A stretch of DNA of 64,000 nt from Hyalella azteca (taxonomy: Eukaryota; Arthropoda; Malacostraca; Amphipoda; Hyalellidae), in the NCBI RefSeq assembly GCF_000764305.2, contig NW_025946691.1, forward strand, positions 43,736 to 107,735, in the 5' to 3' direction. The notes beneath the pieces are model-generated. The model ran no database searches and was not told where the DNA came from. It saw only the letters and a list, made by a program, of their open reading frames with translations. Below, piece by piece: positions 22,628 to 31,534 of the stretch. Position numbers and translations under genes: made by a program. Numbering within the stretch: the stretch's first letter is position 1; each line of letters starts with the position of its first letter.

Positions 22628-22812
22628 CAGTGAAATGGAGGATTCAGTGAAACTGAGGGTTCAGGGAAACTAAAGAATCAGTGAAACTAAGAGCTCAGTG
22701 AAATTGAGGGCTCAGTGAAACTTTGGGCTCAATGAAAATGAGGGGTCAGAGAAATCGAGGGGTCAGTGAAATTTAAGGCTCAATAAAATTTAGGTCTCAG
22801 TGAAACTAATGA
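22628..22812. repeat. 15-16-bp tandem repeat (CAGTGAAACTGAGGGCT type)
   Basis: About eleven degenerate copies of a unit like GCTCAGTGAAATTGAGG. Intronic. Confidence 0.85.
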
Positions 22813-22855
22813 GTCCAACCACGACAGTTGGTTAATGGGAACGTCCTCAGAGACA
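22813..22855 (-). pseudogene. Fragment of Ig3 exon
   Basis: GTCCAACCACGACAGTTGGT followed by TAATGGGAACGTCCTCA matches the Ig3 exon segment encoding DVPINRLSWLD, with two or three changes. It has no splice signals of its own and is flanked by unrelated repeats. It is a third, broken copy next to the full and hybrid exons. Confidence 0.85.
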
Positions 22856-22889
22856 GATTATCAGCCTTGACGAAATAGCAGCGTTAACA

Positions 22890-23010
22890 AAATATAATCG
22901 TTAACAGACTATCATCGTTAACAGAACATCATCTTTAACAGAACATCATCTTTAACAGAACATCATCGTTAACAGAATATCATCTTCAACAGACTATCAT
23001 CTTTAACAGA
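22890..23010. repeat. 19-bp repeat (ACAGAACATCATCGTTA)
   Basis: About six copies. The same family recurs at 23728-23800 beside the Ig3 exon, at the homologous place relative to the donor, as expected from the large duplication. Confidence 0.85.
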
Positions 23011-23041
23011 ACATCACCGCAGTTAATCATTCATCACTCAC

Positions 23042-23332
23042 ACTCAACATTGAGGTAGGCGACCGCGCGCTGCGGAGTGCCGATGCCATTGGAGACCTCG
23101 CACGTGAAGAATCCTCCATCGTCAGCGCTCGTCGGGTTAATGACGAGCGTTCCGTCGTGGCGCAAGATAGAGCGAGTGTCCAACCACGACAGTCGGTTAA
23201 TAGGAACGTCCTCACGCTTCCAAGAGACTGTCACATTGCCAGGAGGGTTAGCTTTGATGTGGCATTTGACGATGCCTTGCTGCCGGAAGGGCAAGTACTG
23301 AACCGTGGGCGTGTAGGTCACGCGTGCTGGAT
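23042..23332 (-). CDS. tutl: Hybrid Ig exon 5b: Ig4 5' half fused to Ig3 3' half
   Basis: This 291-base exon has the Ig4-type acceptor (TTCTTGCAG) and Ig3-type donor (GAGT|GTGAGT), phase 1 at both ends. It reads PARVTYTPTVQYLPFRQQGI, VKCHIKANP, then switches at the join to PGNVTVSWKREDVPINRLSW and continues through FFTCEVSNGIGTPQ to AYLNVE. The B-strand cysteine comes from Ig4, and the tryptophan and F-strand cysteine from Ig3, so the canonical Ig core is complete. It fits between exon 5 and exon 6 without a frameshift and would give a sixth Ig domain. Of the bases shared with exon 5, five differ and all are synonymous. The Ig4-derived 90 bases are identical to exon 6. Confidence 0.75.
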
Positions 23333-23820
23333 CTGCAAGAAATACCGATATTTTTTAGGACAAAATTCAAAACATAATTTTCATAAGGCCAATAATTATT
23401 ATTGGCCTTTCTCGTGATATTGTGTATTGTTATTTATATTGTTTATTATTTATGTGTGCTATATTAATTCGTTAGGTTGCGTTAATTCGAGTCCTTAATT
23501 GTATTTATTTGTGTTTTTTCAGCGGGGCTCCGAACTTAGGACATGATCAGGAATTAATAGGCAAGGGCCAGAAAGACACACGGTTTATAGTTTGGATATT
23601 TGTTTTCTTGTATTTATCGTTCTTTTGTTATTATAGTTCTTAACTTATCAGTTTTTATTCATCCTTTTTATTTGCGATCATTGGTCAAGTGTTCGGGGTC
23701 AAAGAATGCTTATTTATTGATTAGTCCCCAACAACAGAACATCATCGTTAACAGACTATCATCGTTAACAGTACATCATCGTTAACAGAATATCACCAGA
23801 GTTAATCATTCATCACTTAC
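23333..23820 (-). other. Intron between Ig3 exon and hybrid exon
   Basis: 488 bases. Both ends are homologous to the ends of the next intron, as expected of a duplicated unit. The 23728-23800 part carries the ACATCATCGTTAACAG repeat. The middle is unrelated to its partner, so it has been replaced or has diverged. Confidence 0.75.
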
Positions 23821-24108
23821 ACTCAACGTTGAGGTAGGCGACCGCGCGCTGCGGTGTGCCGATGCCATTGGAGACCTCGCACGTGAAGAAGCCTCCATCG
23901 TCGGCGCTCGTCGGGTTAATGACGAGTGTTCCGTCGTGGCGCAAGATAGAGCGAGTGTCCAACCACGACAGTCGGTTAATAGGAACGTCCTCACGCTTCC
24001 AAGAGACTGTCACATTGCCAGGCAAGGCTTTTGCTTCGCAAGGGAATTCGGCTTTTTCTCCCTCCTGCCGCGTCATGTTGTGCGGAGGCGTTATAATCAC
24101 AGCGCCTC
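23821..24108 (-). CDS. tutl: tutl-like exon 5, Ig3
   Basis: This 288-base exon holds one whole Ig domain, phase 1 at both ends, with acceptor GTTTGCTACAG and donor GAGT|GTAAGT. It encodes GAVIITPPHNMTRQEGEKAE, FPCEAKALPGNVTVSWKRED, VPINRLSWLDTRSILRHDGT, LVINPTSADDGGFFTCEVSN and GIGTPQRAVAYLNVE. Cysteines are in EFPCEAKA and FFTCEVSN, the tryptophan in VSWKRE, and the DDGGFF matches the Ig D-x-G-x-Y/F motif. NMT and NVT are potential N-glycosylation sites. GAVI-PP and CEAKA are Turtle-like. Confidence 0.95.
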
Positions 24109-25462
24109 CTGTAGCAAACAAGACTAATATGAGACCTTCCTTATGGCTGGCGTCTTCCTGGAGCTCGTTAAGAAATGTCATGTACATCACATCAAATGTT
24201 CAGTCTTGACGCATGGAATAACATTGGAATTATTTCGACGATTTTAGGTTTTTGCTTCTTGTCGTTTCAAATTAGGAGCAAATAAGCAATATCCAGGGAG
24301 TTAAATAGATTTGGATTATGAAGTCTATAAACATTTAAGGGATAAAATGATGGGTTTAGCAATCACACGAGTTGCAGCTTAATTGAAACGTATCGCGATG
24401 TGAAAAATATTGATAACATTAAATATGCACGGAAACAGGATGATGACTTGCATTTTGTAGCCAACCCTTAAAAAGCAATTACATCGATCATTAATGTTTC
24501 ATTAAAAAAAATGCATGAACGTTAACAGTACACTAACGAAACAGCTGTAAAATCAATTTTATACAATTAAAATTTTGAACGATACTCATCTATGAAATCG
24601 AAAATTCGTTTTTTCAACAAAACTTTAAACATCGCTTGTAAGTTGGCAGATGAACCCAACTACTCTAGACTGCAGAAAGGCTCGGGCTTAGCCAGTCTCA
24701 CTAATGATGTTTGGCTTCACGACTAACTACGCAGCAGTACTCAAAACAGAGCGATTTTGCGCGGTTGCCACAGAAAAATGTCGGCATCGCTTATCTATGG
24801 CAGCAGCTCGAATTTTACGTCTGTCTATATTTGAACAAAGTTTAGAGCACAGAGGTTTCTAAACCTTGGCAGTTAATAGACAATGGAATGTCCGGCTAAT
24901 GAGATGTCAGCAAATGAAAGGCAGTTTTCATTCAAAGAGATTTCTCATTCTTTTTCTAGGAAATTCCAGAGTAAAACTTTAGCATAGTGTGGGCTTGCGT
25001 TCAACTGAGACACTCGTCATGGAAATACACGTTGAAGAAAAAATTTATTTTCGAGGTTTGCAGTAAATCATCATAAATTGAAAACAATTAAATACGTTAC
25101 AGAAAACATCAAGAAAAATCCAAATCCATATAACTCAAGCCCATAGGCTGAATTTTGTTATGTTCATCCAGCATTTTAACAAATCCAGCCAACCACGCAC
25201 TCGAAATCTCAACGCCGTTTGAGTCAAATTTAATTCCTGGGCCGATACTTTCAAAAAAAGTTAAGAGATCGTAAGTTCATCAGCCAATCATTGATGGCCT
25301 TTCAAGCAAAATCCACCAATCATAAACAAGAAAATAGAGCGTATATATAAGAACTTACGTTCACTTAGCGAATTTTGAAAGTATGGCCCCAGAACATCAG
25401 GCGAAATTCGTATGCGTGAAAATAAGCACCTCGAGTTGGAACGCTAAATTACGCTTTCTTAC
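24109..25462 (-). other. Intron 4-5
   Basis: 1.35 kb. It contains the MITE-like element at 25236-25393 and otherwise AT-rich sequence. No exon seen. Confidence 0.6.
25236..25393 (+). mobile_element. MITE-like element, family B copy 1
   Basis: Bounded by CTGGGCCGATACTTTCAAAA and its imperfect inverse TTTTGAAAGTATGGCCCCAG. The inverted repeats extend inward through AGTTAAGAGATCGTAAGTT and AACTTACGTTCACTTAGCGA. A second copy lies at 54049-54260. It is about 158 bases with no coding capacity, so probably a non-autonomous DNA transposon. Confidence 0.8.
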
Positions 25463-25738
25463 CAGCAATGACGACCTTGGCTTCGTGGTGAACGCGGCCT
25501 TCAGCGTTCCTTGCAACGCAGAGGTAGTCGCCGATATCCTGGTCGCGAATCTTGTTTATCCTGAGCTCAGTGCCATCGTTGAAGATACCGACGCTCTCGC
25601 TGGGAGTGACAGGATCGTCATCTCGAAACCAAAATATCTCAGGCTTCGGAGTGCCTTCAGCTTCGCAGTTTAGGATGATGGAGTCGCCAATGTTGACGTA
25701 GGTCACGTCATCAGGGGTGGTCGTGAAGCGAGGGGGCG
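25463..25738 (-). CDS. tutl: tutl-like exon 4, Ig2
   Basis: This 276-base exon holds a complete Ig domain, phase 1 at both ends, with acceptor ATCCCTCAG and donor TTGCTG|GTAAGA. It encodes PPRFTTTPDDVTYVNIGDSI, ILNCEAEGTPKPEIFWFRDD, DPVTPSESVGIFNDGTELRI, NKIRDQDIGDYLCVARNAEG and RVHHEAKVVIAG. Cysteines are in ILNCEAEG and YLCVARN, the tryptophan in IFWFRDD, and the D-x-G-x-Y motif is DIGDY. The VNIGDSIILNC and GIFNDGTELRI stretches are the most Turtle-typical part of the ectodomain. Confidence 0.96.
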
Positions 25739-26158
25739 CTGAGGGATGCGAGGGATGACAACTTTATCATGAGGAACTATAAGAAGTCCCAAGCACGGGT
25801 GAACAAGATCCAAATAGGTTCCAAAACAAGGAACCGAAAGATAGAACAGAATATGAAAAGCGGCTCGACATTTGATGATAAAATAATGGCACATTATTAA
25901 TACGTTTAAACATGGATCTTTATAAAACACATACAAGTATAAAAATGTTGAAATTAAAAAGGACTTTGTGGTTACTCTCATATACTGAAACAAACACACA
26001 TTAAATAGCTCACGCTAAAAGAAACTAACCGACAGTATCATTGTTTTTCTAATTGAATTGTTATAATTGTTTTTCTAATTCATCCCATATTTTCCTAATT
26101 AATTCCACTTTCTTACCAGGAAAGAAACTTAACAATTGACATAAGCATCGAAACTTAC
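25739..26158 (-). other. Intron 3-4
   Basis: 420 bases of AT-rich intron with nothing else recognisable. Confidence 0.7.
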
Positions 26159-26387
26159 CGTGCACATCCAAGTGTATCCAAGTTCCATTATCGGTGGCGC
26201 CGGTGCGGTCGAGGTAGAAGACCTTACACTCGTACCAGCCTTGGTCGTCCTCCTTGACAGCCGTGAGGTTGAGGGAGGCCAGGCCTAGGGTGGTGTCTTG
26301 GTTGACTCGAGACGCACGCCCTTTGTAAGCTTCCTCAACGTGAGGGTCGTAGCCGTCGTACCAGATGTAGATGGGGATCTTGTGGTG
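26159..26387 (-). CDS. tutl: tutl-like exon 3, second part of Ig1
   Basis: This 229-base exon has acceptor GTATTAACAG and donor TGCACG|GTAAGT, entering phase 0 and leaving phase 1. It encodes HHKIPIYIWYDGYDPHVEEA, YKGRASRVNQDTTLGLASLN, LTAVKEDDQGWYECKVFYLD and RTGATDNGTWIHLDVH. PIYIWY(D/E), the E-E-x-Y-K-G-R run and DQGWYECKV are Turtle/IGSF9 V-type Ig1 hallmarks, with the F-strand cysteine in YECKV. NGTW is a potential glycosylation site conserved in position in the family. Confidence 0.96.
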
Positions 26388-26729
26388 CTGTTAATACGAA
26401 AACATTTGCATTTGCTTGTCGTGCCCGTGGAATTAATAAGGATAAGTTAGCAGATTGCGTAAAATGTAGTCGGTACAGGCGGCATATAAGCGGACGCAAA
26501 TAACGAATTGCGACTCGATGTTTTGGAAATCAATGTGAAAGTGGGATTAAAACCACTATTAAAATGATGGAAATGAACAATCGTGAGTAACGATATATCA
26601 ATTTCTAATTAAAATAATTTATTACTTCATATTATAATGCTAATTGCAACCACACCCCTCAAAAAAAAAAAAAACTGTACGACCATGCTGCATGTGAAGT
26701 AAAATCTCAGAGGAAAGTATGGTCCGAAC
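26388..26729 (-). other. Intron 2-3
   Basis: 342 bases. It holds a poly-A run at 26668-26681 and no other feature. Confidence 0.7.
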
Positions 26730-26851
26730 CTGTCTTTTCCACTGGATGATGTACGGCGTGTCTGGCTGTGACACTGGACAGTTCAGCACCACCGCGTCAC
26801 CGAGGATGGCTGTGATGTGTTCAGCGTCGCCATACTGGGAGCACCACGCAC
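26730..26851 (-). CDS. tutl: tutl-like exon 2, start of Ig1
   Basis: This 122-base exon has acceptor TTTGTGCCGCAG and donor AGACAG|GTTCGG, entering phase 1 and leaving phase 0. With the G from exon 1 it encodes GAWCSQYGDAEHITAILGDA then VVLNCPVSQPDTPYIIQWKR and Q. The B-strand cysteine (VVLNCPV) pairs with YECKV in exon 3, and IIQWKRQ is the C strand. The first residues probably include the signal-peptidase site (GAWC-S). Confidence 0.94.
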
Positions 26852-26990
26852 CTGCGGCACAAACAACAGTGAAATAAACCTGGGAGCACCACTCACCTGC
26901 GGCACAAACAACAGTGAAATAAACCTGGGAGCACCACGCACCTGCGGCACAAACAACAGTGAAATAAACCTGGGAGCACCACGCACCTAA
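26840..26990 (-). repeat. 45-bp tandem repeat seeded by exon 2 acceptor
   Basis: CACCTGCGGCAC begins at 26849, 26894 and 26939, and a truncated CACCTAAAT unit at 26984, with spacing of exactly 45. On the minus strand each unit contains GTGCCGCAG|GTGCGTGGTG, which is the exon 2 acceptor and first codons. The unit is a multiple of three and open, so splicing to an upstream copy would insert 15 codons in frame. Confidence 0.92.
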
Positions 26991-27049
26991 ATAATAAGTT
27001 CAACCCTTATAAAAGCAGCGTTACCGAATTCCATACGCAATAGTAATAG

Positions 27050-27525
27050 CAGCATTACCACATCCCACACGCTATGGTTGCAGCAGCCGTACCACATCCC
27101 ACACGCTATGGTTGCAGCAGCATTACCACATACCACACGCTATATTTACAGCAGCATTGCCACATCCCACACGCTATATTTACAGCAGCATTGCCACATC
27201 CCACACGCTATATTTACAGCAGCATTACCACATCCCGCACGCTATGGTTGCAGCAGCATTACCACATCCCACACGCTATGGTTGCAGCAGCAATACCACA
27301 TCCCACACGCTATGGATGCAGCAGCATTACCACATCCCACACGCTATGGGTGCAGCAGCATTACCACATCCCACACGCTATGGTTACAGCAGCATTACCA
27401 CATCCACACGCTATATTTACAGCAGCATTACCACATCCCGCACGCATTACAGCAGCATTACCACATCCCACACGCTATATTTACAGCAGCATTACCACAT
27501 CCCGCACGCTATGGCTGCAGAAGTG
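27050..27525. repeat. 34-bp minisatellite, about 14 copies
   Basis: The unit is CAGCATTACCACATCCCACA plus CGCTATGGTTGCAG (34 bases, e.g. GCTATGG at 27071 and 27105). Variants carry TATATTTACAG, CCGCACG, or a deletion. It is stop-free in all three plus frames for 400-550 bases, which reflects the unit and not a gene. Confidence 0.92.
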
Positions 27526-28178
27526 TAGCAGCACTGCGCCTAAAGCTGCCGTGTGTACACAAGCGTGGCCGCCACACGCTCGCCATGTGAGGCCTGCTAT
27601 GGAGACCCCCAAGCCCGCATGAGAATGGGCCGCCCCATCACTAGTACCTACCTTAGTTAAATGCGACACGCTCGGCTGGCCCGCTATAATTTTACCCGTA
27701 TTTGGAATTAAATTCAAGCTTTTTCATTGTAAGCGACGCTGGAAAGTTGTTCGGTAAAGAGGGTAAAAAACGTCGCTGATCGTAACATTTTTTCAAGCAG
27801 GGGCTCAATTTCGTCTCTCACGCGTAAATATTGAGATATCACAACAATTCTTTGGCTATCAAATTCGCGCTGAAAATATATCACTATATTTTTCATTTAT
27901 TTATACTTATTTTCTTCAAATTACAGTATAGAAAAAATATCAGTATTAGGGGAACGTCAATTACAGCGGTTCACTGAGAAAGAACTGAACTTTGTCAGTC
28001 CTATAAAAGCAACTATCAAATTTTATCGGGTGCAATAATTTAAACGTGAAACAAAGTTCGAAAAGTGAATAGTTTCGCCTCGACTAGAAGTCCATGCGAT
28101 CGTTCGACGAGAAAGACTGATCGTAGTTTTACCGATGATTCGTTTTGGTGCGGCGACGTACGCGGGATTTGGCGGGAC

Positions 28179-28184
28179 TATAAA
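28179..28184 (+). promoter_or_regulatory. TATA-box-like site in GC-rich context
   Basis: GGCGGGACTATAAAGGCAGC sits in a short GC-rich patch (28130-28250) within intron 1. TATAAA with GC-rich flanks is the shape of a core promoter. No downstream gene is identified, so this is only a candidate. Confidence 0.25.
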
Positions 28185-28822
28185 GGCAGCACCTCGAGCG
28201 CTCCCCTAACATATGGGACAACTCGATGCCGATGGTGCACCCAATAAATAACATTCCAAAGTTGCAACATGCGCTGCAGACTTGCAATATGTGCCACAAG
28301 TCCCGACGCCCGCTGAACTACGCCTAATTCTGGCAGTCTAATCTCCGAGGAAAAGAATCGAGCTCAAGTCTCGATGTCGGGAATGATAACATATTTTCGT
28401 CTAAGACACGGCAAAATAAATTGTCATTAGGATTAATTAATAAACGATTATCAGTAGGTACTTTCCATGAAGCTGGTGTATATTTAGAAATTTCAATGCA
28501 AAAAATTTGATTCATGTTCTTGTGTATCTGTTTTTTTATGAAAAAGATACTTAACACTGGGCACAAAAAAATGAAGTAAGTATATAAATAAAATATACTT
28601 TGATATAGAGTAAAAAGGCTTGGGTGCTTTGCAATTAATCCTGGCAAGAACCATCAAAGGGGAAGGACGGGCTGCATCAGATCTTACCTTTTCAAGTTTA
28701 AAATTTGAAACGGCATCTCAGAGAGGATTAGATATCCAAGAGAATAATTTCAGTAATGGAACGAAGACTGCAAGGGGAGGCGCAAAGGAGGGGAAGTCCG
28801 GCAGAGAGCATAGGTGGGCAAT

Positions 28823-29250
28823 GGATACGGCAGTACGACAAGGCCGAGTGCTGCGGGCTTTACAGGCCGGACGTAGGATACGGCACTACGACAAGGCCGA
28901 GTGCTGCGGGCTTTACAGGCCGGACGTGGGATACGGCACTACGAGAAGGCCGAGTGCTGCGGGCTTTACAGGCCGGACGTGGGATACGGCACTACGAGAA
29001 GGCCGAGTGCTGCGGGCTTCACAGACCGGACGTAGGATACGGCACTACGAGAAGGCCGAGTGCTGCCGGCTTTACAGACCGGACGTAGGATACGGCACTA
29101 CGAGAAGGCCGAGTGCTGCGGGCTTTACAGGCCGGACGTGGAATACGGCACTACGAGAAGGCCGAGTGCTGCGGGCTTTACAGGCCGGACGTGAGATACG
29201 GCAGTACGAGGAGGCAGCGCCCTGCTGCTTGCTATGCAGGCCGGACGTCT
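28823..29250. repeat. 53-bp minisatellite, about 8 copies
   Basis: The unit is GATACGGCACTACGAGAAGG, CCGAGTGCTGCGGGCTTTAC, AGGCCGGACGTGG, with starts at 28823, 28876 and so on every 53 bases. It is strongly GC-rich against the AT-rich surroundings. Although 53 is not a multiple of three, the array is open in more than one plus frame, so a 277-codon open stretch through 28620-29453 results. I do not regard that as a gene. Confidence 0.92.
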
Positions 29251-31477
29251 CATCTGCCAGGCGTAAAGGCTCTATTGGCAGGCTCGTCTTGGCCAAATCT
29301 GAACACAACGAGACCAAAAAAGCGACAATGCCCCAGCAGAAACACCTGACGCTTCCGGCTCACTACCTAGGAAGAAATTACTTGGTCTGGAATCGAAATA
29401 ATAACTTTATCAGCTTCACGGACAACAATATTTCGCACTGGTTGGAAATTTGAACATTGAATCTCACATTAAACTTTAAAGATGAAATATATGACGATCT
29501 CAAATCATTAAAAAAGAGTGGAAATTCATAAGCAGAATGAATAATACGTACATGAGTAAAACGATATATAAATAATACGAAAACCCTAGACCAGACAGAA
29601 GCTTGGTGAAAGAGTTCACTCGAACATTTCTTTTGATGTTAAAATTATTTGAAAACATTTCAATTCATACTGATTAGCGAAGCTTTTATTTTAGGCTTAA
29701 CTTGAAACTATCATACAGGACACGATATCAGAAATAAGAGTAACTGCTTCAATCAACTGTACAAATAGGCTCAACAAGCGAGACAATCACGAAATGCAGA
29801 ATTCAAGCCAGCCTTGTCAGATTTCGGCGGACATTTCAATAAAATCTTCGAGTAAAGTTATTTTCTACGAGACCACAAGTTTAATTCTGATCACAAATCC
29901 TTAGAAAATGCCTCCAAATTCGGTCTCTGACAATTGCCAAAAGTTTAATGAGATAATTAGAATGCGAATTTATAATGTTAATTTTTATATTTAGACGAGG
30001 GAAAAAAAGTAGCGGCGCAATGGCCTGCAAATAAAAGGGATTTTTTGCGATAATTGGCGTCGAGGAACCTGCGCAGTCAAGATAAAAGTAGTTAAGGTCC
30101 ATGAAAAAAAACTAATATATACAAAATTTTTGAATGTTATAGTCACAAAATATGCTACATATCTCGGCAGTAAATTTCCGCGGCCAAATGATAAAAAATC
30201 GGAATATGCCTACAACGCTGCAGAGGTGCGGATAAGTTTTATTTGCACCTGAAAAAATTTCACAATTTATGCAGGAAAATGTTGCAGGTTTGGATCACAA
30301 ATTAAATACGCAAACTTACGCCGAAAAAATTACCTGCTTTCTTAACTGCACAATGCACATGTCCCACAAGAAGCAAACATTTTAAAGCTTGTTCACAAAG
30401 ATAATTTATTGTTTGCTGTTGGCCCAAATTTGTAATTCAAAATCTTCAGCTAAATTGGGACATGATTCGAAGCAGGTATAGGATTTTGATGATTAACAAG
30501 CAAAGCAAGAAACATGTTTTCCTCTTCCGAACGAAGCAGCCTCGAGCCGTCATGAATACCAACGAAGAAGCGATTCCAGGAACTCTCTGACGCGAGTTCT
30601 CCGGTCTACATACAAATCAGACGCGCTTTCTTCAGATGATAACGTAAATCTACTCCATATAATAGTCACGCTCATGATTTTTTAGACGTAAAACGTGCAA
30701 ATCTCACTTAAATAATACCATAAAAATGTCAGCCTGCAACTGAAGGTCAAAATTTATGTTTATTTTAAATAAAAGTTGAATTTATATGATATATGTGGAG
30801 AATAATTCTTTATTACCGAAATCCGTTCTATCTGAACTTAGAGTCAGGGGGTCGAAGACAATAACTAAATTTCTTTAATTGGAATTTCCTTGTTTATAAA
30901 GATAGAGAAAACAAATTTGAATCTTTATAACATTACAGAACAGAAAACATTAGAACAAATTTGATTTTCTTCCTGAGGCCCACGCATTTTGCGGCGTGTA
31001 AATCAATCGACAACTTATTATGAGCTCAAATAAATCCCTGAATAGTTTTTATGTCATAATACTTTGATGAGGCGCTCATTTCATTTCGTCTATTTGGAAA
31101 TGATTTTCATTGTTAATTTAAAATGTAGATATTTCCCCGTAGAGCGAGCAGAGTGGAGAAATTACTCCACGGGCTCTACAACGAACATTTAAGTATATGT
31201 AAACAGAACCAACAAAATATATTATTGTATTCTCTGATTTCTCTCTAATTTCAACAAGAAAAAATAGCCAAACCATGATATATGAAATAACTCACTTATG
31301 GATAAAGAACAACGGGCATCCGCAATCAGCATGTAAGCAAATATATTGGAAGCTCTGCATAAAAGAGGTACGCAACCTGATGCTGCGTCTCGCATGCACC
31401 ATTAGCCAGAGACAGGCCGCAAGCAACAATAGAGCGATATGAGTAGCGTGATATTGAGGCCGGTGAGCACGTCAAAG

Positions 31478-31534
31478 GCGAGCATGTGATCATGTTACTT
31501 GCATGGCGAGCATGTGATCATGTTTCTTGCATGG
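31478..31534. repeat. 27-bp duplication
   Basis: GGCGAGCATGTGATCATGTT followed by (A/T)CTTGCAT occurs twice in tandem. Confidence 0.85.

Larger units (their letters stand above)
22415..23041 (-). other. Intron between hybrid exon and exon 6
   Basis: 627 bases, made largely of repeats. CAGTGAAACTGAGGG-type units fill 22628-22812, an Ig3 exon fragment lies at 22813-22855, and AACAGAACATCATCTTT units at 22890-23010. The first 45 bases upstream of exon 6 match the region upstream of the hybrid exon with about 17 per cent differences. Confidence 0.75.

Noticed and set aside
8516..24108. Duplications as a simple assembly artefact
   Set aside because: Copies differ by substitutions and, for the large duplication, introns have diverged, which collapsed or duplicated assembly of one haplotype would not give. 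Allelic mis-joining is still possible and should be tested.
23077..24209. Plus-strand frames opposite the Ig3 and hybrid exons
   Set aside because: Shadows of the minus-strand Ig exons, without splice support.
27074..27622. Overlapping 138-182 codon plus-strand frames
   Set aside because: All are products of the 34-bp repeat being free of stops in three frames.
28620..29453. A 277-codon plus-strand open stretch
   Set aside because: It runs through the 53-bp minisatellite, with the same peptide phrases cycling in three frames. No splice sites, domain or biased codon use beyond the repeat.
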